Below are positions 1 through 12,320 of a stretch of 64,000 nt of DNA, one piece after another. This DNA is from Narthecium ossifragum (lineage: Eukaryota; Streptophyta; Magnoliopsida; Dioscoreales; Nartheciaceae): contig OY986969.1 of assembly GCA_963920575.1 (NCBI GenBank), forward strand, positions 5,590,001 to 5,654,000. Direction: 5' to 3'. Made by a program: the position numbers and the translations under genes. Each line of letters begins with the position of its first letter. Within the stretch, counting starts at the first letter, position 1. Under the pieces are notes generated by a model. That model was not told the DNA's origin. It searched no databases and worked only from the letters and a program-made list of their open reading frames with translations.

Positions 1-380
1 TTCAAAGTTGATTAAAAGTTTGCTAGCAGAACTGGAGCAATGGTCATATGTGCTTGTTAATGATATGGATGTAGCTTGCTGAGAAGGATTGTCATTGTTA
101 CATTGAGAAGACATCCAATTAGTTGCAGCTATATTGTAGATTCAACGACTATTGTCTTTTATCACAGCATAGTGTACAAAACAATGCACAACCCAGACAT
201 GCATAGTGTACTATTGCTTGTAGAAGATGTTCATATTTCTCACTGTTTTGTCTTGTGAGCTACATCTTTGGATTCAGGCTTCTCATTCATCCTTCCGTTG
301 TTGAGGCTGAATTTATTTCATTTTTTCTTTTATATCTCCTGTTAAGGTTTTTTTTTTCCCCTTTGTGTGCATCATTGCAG
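1..380 (+). other. Intron of the eIF5-mimic gene
   Basis: This stretch precedes the first recognisable coding exon and ends in a T-rich tract followed by an AG acceptor, so it reads as intron. The short open frames in it resemble no known protein. Upstream exons of the gene must lie outside the window. Confidence 0.6.
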
Positions 381-3300
381 CAAATAACTTATACCAGCTT
401 TTGTTATCGTGCCTTATCCAGAAAAGAAGGCTTGGTCCCCCTTGTGGAGTACAATGAGAAGAAAATGTTTGAGGTCAGGCTTAAGGAGATGAAATCAGCT
501 CTGACAACCCAAATTGCTGAGGAGGCTGACATATCTGAAGTCATAGATACTGTGAAGCAGCGGGTTAAAGATGCTAATTTGCCTGACATTGAGGTTGTGC
601 GTATGTTGTGGGATGTTCTAATGGATGCTGTTCAGTGGTCTGGCAAGAATCAGCAGCAGAATGCTAATGCTGCACTTCGTCAAGTAAGCACCATGCCCGA
701 CTTGTCTTTATTTCTCTGGAATTTGGTCTTCATGCGGATAAACTTTCATATTTAACCCTTCCTAATTAGGCGAGAAAGTAGAATGCATTTTTGTGGGATT
801 GGTTTTTCGGAAGGCCATGATAAATCAGCTGTGTGCAATACACTATGTTGGCTTAATGTATCAGAGGGAAAATTCCTAACGTGATTATCGAGTTTTATAC
901 TGTGGTGAACCATCTGTCTTCTATCAAGAACAAAGATCGGAAAAAAACTAGAGAACAACTTGACATTTCAGCATTTTGCCTGTCAGGAAATAAAATACTT
1001 TTCTGGTTGCCTAAGCTTCCATTCTGGCAAATAACTGCCTAGCCTGCAGTATTTTTTCTGAACTGTATAGTTCCTTAGTAATATGCTACATTTGTGTACT
1101 TGGCATCCTAACTTGAAAATATGAGATATTTGCCTAACCTTAGATGCTATACGAGATAGAAATAGAACTGCGTATAATTAAGCCGGTTGAAAAGTAATTT
1201 TTTTTTGTTGTGCATGACGTTTGTCATTGTGGTTTATGCAATAATTGTGTTGAGAATTTCTTGACTGAATATTTTTTTCTCTCTTTGAAACATTTTTTCC
1301 CCATGTATCTATTTTATTTGTTGCATCATTGTTGCATTTGTGCCTTTTCCTTGTATAAAAATCAGAAGAAGCTTATGGATCAAGTAAGTTGGGTACTTGA
1401 TGCGTACGTATGGTTTTTTTCTGCAAGTAATCTGCAAGCCTGTCTGGACACATTCAGGTCATTGGTGAAGCAATAGTTGGCACTAATGTATCTCTGACCT
1501 GGTCACACCGACCATGGATTACTGGTTTCTACCTTGGTGCGGTGGTAAAACCATATATGGGCTGCTGGGGACTGAATTAATTTGCTTTGTCATTCATGAA
1601 TGAGGTGGCTCATTTAGTGATACTTGATAGCCAGTGCCAACTAGCCACTGGCTGCAGAAAATAGGTGGATGGATCATTTATGTCCACAGAAAACATCTTA
1701 ATCACTATTTTAAGCATTTGTTGAGTTGTATATAATCTACCAACTGTAGGAATTCGGCTGATATATTGAATTCAACCATTGTTATGATTTCAGGTGAAAA
1801 CATGGGCGAATCTTCTAAATGCTTTTTGCATAAATGGGAAGTTAGAACTTGAACTCATGTACAAGGTTCAGATCCAATGCTATGAAGATGCCAAACTGAT
1901 GAAGTTATTCCCTGAAATTGTGAGGTCCCTCTATGATCAAGATGTACTTGCTGAGGATACTATTCTTCTCTGGTTCCGGAAAGGTACCAATCCAAAGGGC
2001 AGGTATGGCAACTCCTACCTTTATCGGCACAGCTTCTTCTTTCCTTTATAGCTTTAAATATTGTTTTATGAGGTAAAATGCTAATCTTGTCTTTTGGAAC
2101 CAATGGACGCTTTTAATTTGTTTGCTATGAGAATAATCAAAAAGTGCTCTAACAATTTTAGGGATGGAAGTTAACGACTCATTTGAAGAGCAGAAGTTCT
2201 TTGGAAACTGAACACTTTGGAAATATCTGAACTTATAAGTCTTCCTAATTATGTAGTATTTGTTCTACCTTTAACTCTTTTTACAGGGTATGAGTTGTCT
2301 ACTAATATTTTAAGTTTTCTTAGATAACAGTAGTACTCGTGCCCTCATCACTGACACTTAGTACTCTAGTATCCAGTATTTTTATGGTTGTTAAATGGTG
2401 TGGTTGCGTCTTTTTGAGTAGAGTCCTAATTTATCGTATTAGAAACCTTTTGAACAGGATCCGCCACCTATGCATGGGGATTCCCTTCTTACATCTATTC
2501 TGATTATCGTGAAAATAAATGTGGGAACTTATTGTTTCGCTTGTTTGGATCTCTAAAGTCATCGCTAGTCAAGGTATCTTTGTTGGACTCCGAAAGTTTT
2601 GTGCATTAAGGTTAAGGATTTAGGCTTTGGAGCTTAGGGATGACTTTATATATGAGAAAGAAGTTTAGAAGGTTGATTGGATATTTTTTAGAAACATCGG
2701 AAGGCTAACTTTTGAACCTAATTTAATAACAAACTTGTCGAAGCTATGGTATTTAAGTGGGTAGAGAACTTCCAGGTTTTGGTGCAATTTGAGTGCTTTA
2801 ATTGCTAATGCTCATGACATCTGGTAAAGCTTTTTGTGCTTAAGCAAGTCCTGATTTGTGTCGAAGCTCCGCATGCTGTTTTGTCTTCCTAAGCTACTGC
2901 AAGTTGCGGTTGTTAGGTGCTTTATCTTTCCCATTGTTTAAGCTCCTCTGACGCTTCGCTTGCTTATCCTTCCTTGATATGCCCGATGCATGTCGTTGAT
3001 ACCGTAAATATGTAGTTGATGACGGGTTAGTGTTGTTAACTATAAGCTCTTTTCTGCAACATGTGGAACATGTTAGAATCCTGCAATGGTTCCTTACGAT
3101 GATTTGTTTCAAAGATTCTTGTTGCTGTGGTCTTATTTTGAAGGCCAGTCTATTTTTTGCAACTATTCCTTGCTACAATTTCTTCTGAAGATTCTGGTTG
3201 ACGTGGTGTTATCTAGTAGGCTTTTCTGAATCCTGTATCCATGTCCATGCTACATTATTTTAAGGTTTTGGACAAATATTGCTGCTGAGATAAAAAGTTA

Positions 3301-3988
3301 GAAGTCAAATATGAAATGACAACGCAGGCCTGTTGTATTTGTCAAAGGTAGAACGTAGAAGGGTGGGTGAATTTGATAAAGAAGTTGAAAACCTCGAAAT
3401 TTTTTGGTCCCGTAACAAGATATCCTCAGTAGTCCTGGCATCTCCAGTGGTTTGTGTTTTTGAGACTGAAGTTGACACTCGTCAATGTAATTAATTGGTC
3501 TTTCCCCCTCGCCAATCCTATGATTGCCTGTATCTGTACATCAGTTATTGTGTGTCAGGATCCCAAATATCAGCTTTTGTTGCGTCATCTAGATGTGCAA
3601 GCACTCATGGTGTTGCATTTTTTGCTCGATCATATATGGTTTTCCTTCTTGGTAGTCTAAGTTATGGAAGTTACACCATGATCATGTTTCCTTCTCTATT
3701 TCTTTCGAAAATTCACTTGATGTATCCAGTCAGAGTAATTTGGTAGACAATGTTTGACTAATAACTTAATGGAATCAACTCTCAGTTTAGCTTGTCGGGA
3801 ATTTATTTTTGCTGAAACAGTTGGACCGGCTTCGTCTGTGTATAGTATTTTTTACATGTCTATAGAAATGCATTCATCAGTTTCCCCCCTATAAATCTCT
3901 GATTATTATGGGCTACCGCAGGCAAACCTTTGTGAAAGCTCTGGAGCCCTTTGTGAACTGGCTTGAGGAAGCTGAAGAGGAAGAATGA
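381..3988 (+). CDS. eIF5-mimic protein / W2 (eIF5C) domain protein, 3' part
   Basis: This is the C-terminal part of the plant homologue of BZW/5MP proteins, cytosolic HEAT-type W2-domain factors that mimic the C-terminus of eIF5 and modulate start-codon selection. Three exons are visible: about 381-683 (contains LVPLVEYNEKKMFEV and WSGKNQQQNANAALRQ), 1794-2002 (VKTWANLLNAF through FRKGTNPKG) and 3922-3988 (QTFVKALEPFVNWLEEAEEE, then TGA). They join in frame: CAA|GTG between exons 1 and 2, and a split Arg codon AG|G between exons 2 and 3. The acidic-aromatic tail is the W2 signature. The first acceptor is uncertain: either 381 or an alternative AG at 420-421, just before the conserved KEGLVPLVEYNEKK block. 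The 1.1-kb and 1.9-kb introns show no clear transposon. The N-terminal half lies left of the window. Confidence 0.9.
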
Positions 3989-5130
3989 GGAAACAAGGAG
4001 AGGCATTACTTTCCATGCTGTTCTTATGAGCTAAAAACCTTCATATGCATCTATTGTGGGTGGGTTCATGACCCATCATCTGCTTAAGACATCTACTTCG
4101 ATTCGGCATGCTTGGTTATCGATGTCCGAAATATTATTCTCATCTGTATGACATAATCTGTCAATTTAGCATTACTTCTCATGCTGACAATTTTTACACC
4201 AATTAGCAGGAGGAGCCATATCTATTTAGTTACGTTCTCTGATTTCTCTCCTGTTTGCAAGATATATTGCAGGCACACTTTCTTTGTACACCTACGTTTT
4301 CAAATCAAATCTATCGCGCCTTTCTGTTTTGCTCTCCGGCAATATGGTCATGTCCTTGATCTTGTATGGGATCGACTGACTTCTGGATCTTCTGATCTGA
4401 TGGTACGTCCTTAGTGAGTTGTTAGGGGGGATGATTCATGGGAAAGATGAGGAAGCTGTGGCGAGTGGGTATCCTCATTGAATTCCTGTTTGGTTTAGTG
4501 GTGGCATAGTGGGATAGAGAGATCCTTGTAGGGTAATAGCCTCACATGAGATGGCCCAGGAAAAGAACATGCCCATGGTGTTGGTTAGGTTTGTGAGAGC
4601 AACTAAGCCCAAGCTCCATGTGGCCATTCTGAGACGCCCACTGGTGTCCTTGAAGATTTGTTATGTTAATCTATCTGTAATTAATGGTCGAGCTTGCAGT
4701 TTAGGTCGTTTTGTTTGGTTGCAGTAAATAAATAAATATGACAACTACAAAAACAAATAAATATGAGTAATAGACTTTTATTTTTTGTTTGATTAATTGA
4801 GCCACTGGCTAGCACCTACATCAACCTATTAAACTCATCAGGTGAGTCCATCCTCAGCCTCTCAACGCAACTGGGACTGGGAATCAGCCTCTCAACCTAT
4901 TCCTCATTCGAGGGATATATATACATGAAAACCCACATATTCAAAGCTTATAGTCTTTGCCCGTATATCCTTGACTACTTTATCAACCACCTGTGGCCAT
5001 ATCCGTAACTCCATCAATCTTTGCATTCCCTTGTCGGGTGCCTCTATTGACATCACAACAACGACTTGTGTCACCACATGTTTGCATACGAATAATAACC
5101 TAAGCTAAAAAGTCTGAAATGTCCCTTCTA
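3989..5130 (+). other. 3' UTR and intergenic sequence
   Basis: Sequence downstream of the W2-domain stop codon. AATAAA-like words near 4727-4735 could serve a long 3' UTR, but they lie more than 700 bases past the stop. No further gene or transposon structure was recognised. Confidence 0.4.
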
Positions 5131-5139
5131 CCGTTCAAA

Positions 5140-6440
5140 TGGCATCCGAATCGGTTCATAAGTACCGATTCTTTGAATTCCTATCACTACTGGTGAACGA
5201 TGCCATCCAAATCGGTTCATAAGTACCGATTCTTTGAATTTCTATCGGTACTGGTGAACCGATTCAGATGGGAAGGACGCCCGCTGATAAGAGCATGCAC
5301 GCGATGGTGACACCGGCGTATTCCCACAGCGTCCCCATCTTTCTCCAACCTATACAAATCCCCATCCAACCCCGTTCTCAAATATACTACGACCGTCGCC
5401 GGCGAGGTTCTTTCTCAATCCGCGCCATCATTTGCCGTCAGAACGACGCTCTAGGGCGGATTCAGTCTCTAGCATCCCGCGCGATCAACGGTGAACGGTG
5501 CTTCCTGACGGGCCGACGACGCAGGTGAGAGCTCAAACCCAAAGTGGGAGGCCAAACTTTAGAGAGTTCTTGTTGCCGTTGAGGAGGGATCGAAGCTCGA
5601 TGCGGTCGTCGGAGATGCGACAGATGGGGAGGACGCCCGCTGAGGAGAATAGGCACACAATGGCGACGCCGACCTCCTCTCCCAGGCTCGCTTTCTCATC
5701 CACGCCTATAGCCTCGATGCGGATGACTTCGTCCGCCTCCTCTCCCTACGATGCCACCGTCGTTCCTGAGACCCACCACCATAGCTCACCGCCCACCCTT
5801 TTAGCCTGGACGAGATGTAAGAGGAGAATGTCTCAGCTTTAATCGGTGGCATGATACCGACAGAAACAAAAAGACAACGGTATATAAGTATCGAAACATA
5901 GTCAAAACAATCGGTATTAAAATACTGATGAAAAACAACAGAAACGGTATCAAACTACCGAATGCAAACTTATCCATAAAACGGTACATAAGTACCGAAA
6001 CATAATCATAAACATCGGTATGCAAATACCGATTAACCATAAAAGCAACCGGCATTAGACTACTGGCATTCGAATACCGTCGGTATAAAACTTCCGATGC
6101 ATATAAAATTGGATCGGAAGCAAACACCCGAACTTAAATCAAAGCAACCGGGATTAAACTATCGTTTTGCAGGAAAAACAGAGAACAACTTCGCTCTCCA
6201 CTCGCTAGAGAACAGCTTTGCGATCCGCTCGCCACCATCGCTCATCGGTCAGAGGGGCGAAGGTCGTCGGTCTGAGGCGCAATGAAAAGGACGCCCGCTA
6301 ATGGGCGGTCGGATGTGAAGTTTGCCGAGCTGCTGTTGCCGGTTGCCAATCTAGAGCCTTTTGATGGAGAGAAGTTGTGTGGTGTTAAGGGTAGTTTGGG
6401 TAGATTTGTGGTGTGGCTAGTCAAACAATGGGGATTGTAG
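5140..6440. repeat. Composite repeat with GGTA/TACC hairpins and a recurring GGACGCCCGCT segment
   Basis: Two copies of ATCGGTTCATAAGTACCGAT, each followed by the same ten bases, start at 5150 and 5211, a 61-bp spacing. Each is itself a hairpin. Between about 5876 and 6110 there is a run of short CGGTA...TACCG inverted repeats. Between these flanks lies GC-rich sequence in which a segment beginning with a GGACGCCCGCT-like core recurs at about 5270, 5630 and 6285. The open frames here match no family I recognise. The layout resembles a non-autonomous DNA element carrying a genic fragment, but terminal repeats and target duplications could not be defined. Confidence 0.45.
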
Positions 6441-6474
6441 GTCGGTTGTGGTGTAGCAAGTAAAATGTGGTATG

Positions 6475-6872
6475 GGTAGCATTTCTTGTGGTGTTGACAG
6501 AGCCACCCTCCCTTGTCTTGAGCCTAATGAATCCACTAGTAAATTGCCAAGAGTTCAGTTTGCAAAACATATTTGGTTCCCTCTGGCCAGCCCATTGCTC
6601 ATAATAGCTTATCCACTGCATCATTCTGCACTCTCACTACTCCAACAGCAGCATCTCCATTCATGGAAGCATCCACCTGTATAACTTGGCAGCTTGCTCT
6701 CTCTCTTTCTTGCTTCTCCCATGTATCTTTCCTCCCAAGAAATTCCTCTGCAAGCCTTCTTACACGATGAGATACTACCCTAGGATTTTCTCAGCTCCCA
6801 TCAAATACCAGCATGTTTCTTGCCTTCCAAATTTGCCAAATAGCATAGGCTATATATGCCTTAACTTTCACT
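6475..6872 (-). pseudogene. Old LINE, 3' part (RNase H region)
   Basis: Read on the minus strand, this encodes AYAIWQIWKARNMLVFDGS followed after a stop by an RNase H-type start VIQVDASMNGDAAVG. This is the tail of a plant L1-type reverse transcriptase ORF. It is the direct continuation of the zinc-knuckle region at 12306-12840: if the 6888-12305 insert and one 15-bp duplicate are ignored, the reading frame passes from ...SSSQPNA into VKVKAYIAYAIW without a shift. Several in-frame stops show the element is dead. Confidence 0.8.
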
Positions 6873-6887
6873 GCATTTGGCTGACTC
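6873..6887. repeat. Target site duplication, left copy (15 bp)
   Basis: GCATTTGGCTGACTC directly precedes the poly-T (poly-A on the minus strand) end of the younger LINE and is repeated exactly at 12306-12320. Confidence 0.92.
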
Positions 6888-6969
6888 TTTTTTTTTTTTG
6901 AAGAGTTAAGCCATACGACTACAGCAAGACAGGAATTACAAGAAAACTAAAATTAGATCAGCTACCCAG

Positions 6970-9900
6970 GACAGATCCCTGGGAGGCATTACAGTTAACA
7001 GCTAAATCCAAAATACGAGCTTCTCTCGCCAACCAGTCAGCAGCAGTGTTCAATTCTCTGGGTATGTACACCACATGTATATTAGCAAATCTTTCCATGT
7101 TCTTCCAAATCCCCTGTAATTCACTCACTAAATCCGATGACCAGGGGCTCCTTCCATTGATTAAGTCAACTACAAAATAAGAGTCTCATTCAATGGTGAC
7201 GCACCTCTCACCCCGATCAGTTGCTTTAACCATCCCTGTATTAACAACTTTTAATTCAGCCAGAAGTATCGTATTAGATGTACAGTGATCTGACTCCATC
7301 CAACATATATCGTCTTCCCGATTTTTACAGACTACTCCTATTCCAGCAGCCAGCTCTCCTCGTCCCATGGAAGCGTCAACCTGGACAAACACGCCATCTC
7401 CAGTAGTATGTGGGCTTCGACGCCTACCTTTCCAGTTAATCAACAAGTACTCTTTCACTTGCCTGCGAACAAGCTTCCAAACTTTGGAGGGGTCTTGTTC
7501 TTCCTTTTGATGTATAAACGAACATCTCGATTTCCAAATCCACCATAGTGTGTATCCAATTGCAGATTTCAGAATGACATTTCTGTGCAAAGATGAGGAG
7601 AGCCGTAGCATCTGAAAGCATGAGGAGATGGAAATATTACCTACATCCACCCCTGAGCCTTCAAGTGTTCCACTCCAGACCTCTTGAGCAAAAGGGCATT
7701 TGCACAACACATGTTCCACTGTTTCATCTTCAGTTAGACAAAACGGGCAGCCTTTGTCACTAATTAGACATAAGTTCCACAGCGAGGTTCTTGTAGGAAT
7801 TTTGCCATACCACAGTTTCCATAGGAAATGTCGCACTCGTGGACCGACAGGTGCTTTCCAAATGCTCCAACAGGATTGTCTATCGACATCCTTCTCTTGT
7901 CTAAGTTGCTGCTCCTCTATGAATTTATAACAGGAAGAAGTAGTGACCTTCCCTGCCGGACCCCAAACCCACATTGGGTCGCTCCTTGTGCTAGTTCTGT
8001 CCACTTCAAGGCTAGTGATGAGAGAAATCAATAGAGGATGGAACAGGCGCAAAAGAATCTCATGATCCCAAAACCCATCTTCATCCAATAAGTTGCTAAC
8101 AGATAAATTCTGAAGGTTACCTGAGTCAAATAACCATGACTGGAGACTTAAAGGGCCCTCAGGTAGCCACCAGTCCTCTAGGCAGTTGGCACGACAACAG
8201 ATTGAAGGGGACCAACGCAGGCCTTCGCGGAGAAGGGCTGCGGCCTTGAAAATGGATTTCCACAGACATGAGGATCTTCGCCTAGGGCTCGAAGGGAGGA
8301 TTGCTGCTTGGAGATTAAATTTAGCACGCACCACTTCAGTCCAGGCTGTCTTGGTACTATCGAGGAGTTTTGCTGCGCGACGCATTCTGAGAGCTATCTG
8401 CCATTTACTGAGATCTTTGAGGCCCAAGCCGCCATCTGATTTGTGTCTACAGACCGTATCCCACACCACAATTGAGAGGCTACCTTTGCTTCCATTCCAC
8501 ATGTAGCTTCGAAGAAGAGACGAAATTTGACGAAGGACGGAGATAGGGACAGGGGTAGCTGTCATGACATGAACTGGGATGGATTGAAGGACAGATTGGA
8601 TGAGGGTGACTCTACCTGCCTCCGCCATCTTGATTGTATTCCAATTAGATAGACGACGTTGCACTGCTTCAAGGAGATAGTTGAAGTCTACCGGTGTCAG
8701 CTTCCTTGAATCTAATGGAACTCCGAGGTAACGCCAGGCTCCGATCTTTTCTTCAAATTGAAGACAATCCAAGATGATCTTCTTAGTTTTCGCTGAAATT
8801 GAACGTGAGAACTTCACTCCAGATTTTTGAGGGTTCAATTCCAGCCCGGCAAGTGCCTTGAATCGCCTTAGGACAGTTAAAAGCTTCCTAGCCTCCAATT
8901 CGCTGGCCTTGGAGACAAAGAGGCAATCGTCAGCGAAAAGCAAATGGCTGAGGGAGAAGGAGCTACCTGAAAACTGAACTCCAGTGAGGGCAGTGAGCGG
9001 ATGCTTGAGAAGGTTTGTCAGTGCCTCTTGAACCATAATGAACAGATAAGGGGATAGGGGATCCCCTTGACGAAGTCCTCTGTGGGATGTGAAAGATCCG
9101 TGCACACGACCATTAAGGATGATGGAAAATCTCGTAGTGGTCACACATAGCATAATCAACTTGATCCATTTTCCTAGAAAAGCCATAGCAACCATTAAAT
9201 CTTGTAGAAACTCTCATTTTACCGAATCATAGGCAGCTCTAAGGTCAATTTTGATAGCCATGAGGGGATGGGACGCTGGGGCATGGTGGAGGCAATTCAT
9301 CAATTCTTGTGCAGCCCCAACATTGTCCATAACAGAACGACCGGCAACATAGGCAGATTGTTCGAGACTGATGAGAGGATCAATCACCCCCTTCAATCTG
9401 CCGGCTAGGAGAGATGAAATTATCTTGTAGCAGACGTTGCAAAGACTAATGGGGCGGAAATCTTTGACCTTTCTAGCATTCTTACACTTGGGCACAAAAG
9501 TCAGGAAGGTATTATTCCAATGATTTGGCATCTTCTCCTTCTCAAAGAATTCCTTCACCATCTTCACGATATGAGATTTAACCGTTTCCTAGTGCCGGAT
9601 ATAGAAGTCCACTGTCATGCCATCAGGACCTGGGCATTTCCCCTTGCCCATTCTGAAAAGGATTTGTTTGATCTCCTCCTCTGACACCTCACGCAACAGT
9701 TCCTCATGAGCCTGAGGTGGAATCTGTCGAAGGGAGGGAAGAGCTAGTTTATGCCTTGAAGCTTTCTCAGCCCACAGAGACTTGTAGTGGTTAATAAACT
9801 CCCCTGCAATGTCTTTCTGAGCTGTGAGTAGTGATCCATCATCAGTGCGAATTTCCAATACCTTGGAGGAGGACCCAGGAGGTTTAAGCAGCCTATGGAA

Positions 9901-11032
9901 GAATTCAGTATTTCTGTCTCCTTCATTCACCCACTTAGATCTTTTTAAATTGGGCCACATAAGCATCATGTTGTTTGGTAACAACCACGATCTTGTTTTC
10001 CAAGGCCCGCATTTTCTGTTCATCTTCAAGGGATAAAGGGCCTGCGTCTTCTAAGAGATAGAGGCTGTTGAGATGTTGCTCAATCCTCTGCTTCGAATTG
10101 AATAGGTCAAAATCATCCACTCGAGACCACGATTTCACAGAATCCTTGACTTCGTTGATTCTCCCTTTGAACTAGAAATGCAGCGGACCTCTCCTCTGGC
10201 GTTTCCAAGCTCTTTGTACCAAATCTGTGAAGGCCTGACTGTTAACCCAATTCAATTGAAGGCAAAAGGTAGTAGGGCCTTTAAAATCCCTCCGTGGATC
10301 AAGAACCAGCAGAAGCTGCCTGTGGTCAGAGCCACCGTAGGCAAGGTGGTGTACTTCTGCCCGCGAAAACCAACTGTACCATGCAGAGTTGCAGAGGCAG
10401 TGATCAAGCCTTTCCATGATTCATTCCTGGCCAAAGCGACGATTGGACCAAGTGAACAATGACCCGCGATAGCCTAGGTCAATTAGGTTGTAGGACTGGA
10501 TGAAGTGGAGGAAGTCTGCCACTGCACCACCGTAACTAAAAGCTCTTCCTCCGCGCTTCTCTGAAGGGGCATCAATAACATTGAAATCGCCCAGCAGGAG
10601 GTGTGGCCATCCCCACTGGTTGACCCTTGCCAAGGCTTCCCAAAGCTCAACTCTATCTCGCCTATTTCTTGCAGCATACACAGATGAAATGAACCACTGG
10701 CCATACCTCTGGGTGGTAATCACGCCATGGGCGGCTTGGTTGGTGAATTCGAAGAAGGAGATCATTCCCACGTTGCGTTTCCAGATTGCCAAAATTCCGC
10801 CGCGTCTCCCGCGGGAAGTAAGAAGGAACGTACTCCAATTGGGTTCTAACTGCGCATCAACATCCCCCAACTGATCGGCTTGCATCACAATCTCTAAAAG
10901 GAAGATAAAATCCAAATTGTGCTCTTGGATCAATCTTCTACCTGCTTTGACTGCTCGCCTTGCACCCAAGCCGTGGCAGTTCCATGAAAGAATCCTAAAC
11001 ATTTGCTTGGGATGGTGAGGAAGGTCCTCCAC
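6970..11032 (-). pseudogene. LINE ORF2: endonuclease, reverse transcriptase, RNase H
   Basis: The minus-strand product starts near MFRILSWNCHGLGARRAV (apurinic endonuclease-like domain, about 11000-10180). The reverse transcriptase follows, with CPGPDGMTVDFY, RPISLCNVCYKIISSLLAGR, GLRQGDPLSPYLF and the catalytic LLFADDCLF (about 9640-8900). Next is a zinc-binding region (GPRVRHFLWKLWYGKIP, then CPFCLTEDETVEHVLCKC) and an RNase H start FVQVDASMGRGELAAGIG that continues below 7186. Lesions seen are stops at 10421-10423, 10172-10174, 9589-9591, 9214-9216 and 7186-7188, and a frameshift near 9943. Stops after AAYDSVK and DFYIRH fall where the family has tryptophan. The protein is not made intact, but most domains are otherwise well preserved. 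Confidence 0.92.
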
Positions 11033-12305
11033 CGGCGCTTCCCCACTTCAGTCTCTTGGCTTCATTGCCCAACATAGCTTCATCCATACACACATCTTCA
11101 GCGGATATGGATAAGGCCTGATCTGGTGGTCGAACTGTAGATTGTGAGAGAGGAGAGAAGCCCGAAGGATGTCCAGGAGAATCGGTGGTCATGTCGACAT
11201 CACCTGGTTCATCTTCTGCGCCTCCCACAGCAGCTAAGGCACCACTCGCGTTCTCCTGCAGCAGCGCCTTCTGTAACTCTTCTATTCCATGCCGGTGATA
11301 GTCCAGTAGCTTTTCCTTCGTCATGTCTTCCGTGTCTTCACCCCTTTTGCTTGATGCCTTTGCCCTGGATGACCCCAACTGCTGGCTTGACTTAAGACCT
11401 CTTGGTATGACTAAAGGCCCCGGTCTGTTGGGTCGGCCCCTCTCCTTAGCATACCATCCAAGTTCATGTAATGACATTTCGGCTAGGATATCGTCTTCTA
11501 TGTGTATCATATCCTGAAGCGGCTCGAATCGGTTCCCCTCGCCTAATCCTGGCTCAGACCGTTTCCATACTGCCTTACCCTTGTTAGGGTTTTTACTCGC
11601 CGCCGCCTCCTTAGAGTTTTTGGCGATGTCTTATGAATGACTAGCTGTCCATTAGAATCCATCCGTTGATTCCAGCTATCCTGATGATTCTGATTCACCC
11701 ATGTGTCATCACTGGCAGCAGTCATAGGGTGTTCCTGCGGAGCATTTTCCTTACCCTGCTCCGTCTTCTTCCCACGATCTCTCGGCGCCATCGCCGGTGC
11801 TTTAGAAATGGGTCGATTAACTGGGGGCCGACGCCTGCGAGTTTGGATCGTTTGCCACCCGATCTCATCTGTACTGATGCCGAATGCTCCCCTAACTTTA
11901 CCCAAAAGCTCATTCTTAGCTTCATCCTGAGTGGTGTCCATGGCTTCCCCTCCATTGTAAACCGGAGTTTCAACTTCGGCCTTCCTCAATAGGCATTCCG
12001 CAAGTTTGTGGCCAAGACATCCACAGTGTGGGCACAGAGAGATATTCTCATATACAAAAGCTTGGGTATACACTGCTGGGTGGCCCTCTGAGTCTTCATA
12101 CTCAACTTCCATTTCAGTTATCGCCGGCTGTGACAAATCAACCTCAACGCAAACTCTGGCATACTTTCCCCTGTCGATGAACTTGGTGGAGTGATCTAGA
12201 GCAACAGGGGTTCCTGCTCTCAATGCCACTGATAAGATTGCCTCCCTCTCTCCAAACTCAAACGCGACATCAGGGATTCTCATCCAAACCAGTGCTCGAC
12301 ATCAG
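10995..12305 (-). pseudogene. LINE ORF1, gag-like with CCHC zinc knuckle, 5'-truncated
   Basis: The visible frame begins in VWMRIPDVAFEFGEREAI, the typical middle of plant L1 ORF1 proteins (DUF4283-type RNA-binding region). It continues to the knuckle CPHCGCLGHKLAEC and a basic, low-complexity tail. A frameshift near 11575-11600 moves the frame from ...YGNGLSQD-stop to the one encoding VWKRSEPGLGEGNRFEPLQD and the region ending at 10995. Its end overlaps the beginning of ORF2 near 11000. The N-terminal half is absent because the element is truncated at 12305. Confidence 0.85.
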
Positions 12306-12320
12306 GCATTTGGCTGACTC
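12306..12320. repeat. Target site duplication, right copy (15 bp)
   Basis: An exact second copy of GCATTTGGCTGACTC. The copy at 6873-6887 flanks the other end of the younger LINE. Confidence 0.92.

Larger units (their letters stand above)
6888..12305 (-). mobile_element. L1-type LINE, 5'-truncated, inserted in an older LINE
   Basis: A non-LTR retrotransposon on the minus strand, 5418 bp long. Its 3' end is a run of 12 T at 6888-6899 (a poly-A tail on the element strand), and its 5' end abuts the second copy of a 15-bp duplication at 12306. In element order it encodes a gag-like ORF1 with a CCHC knuckle, then an ORF2 with an endonuclease, reverse transcriptase, zinc-binding region and RNase H. 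ORF1 lacks the N-terminal region usual in plant L1 elements, so the copy is 5'-truncated, as expected from incomplete target-primed reverse transcription. Damage is limited to a handful of stops and two frameshifts, which points to a fairly young insertion. Confidence 0.93.
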
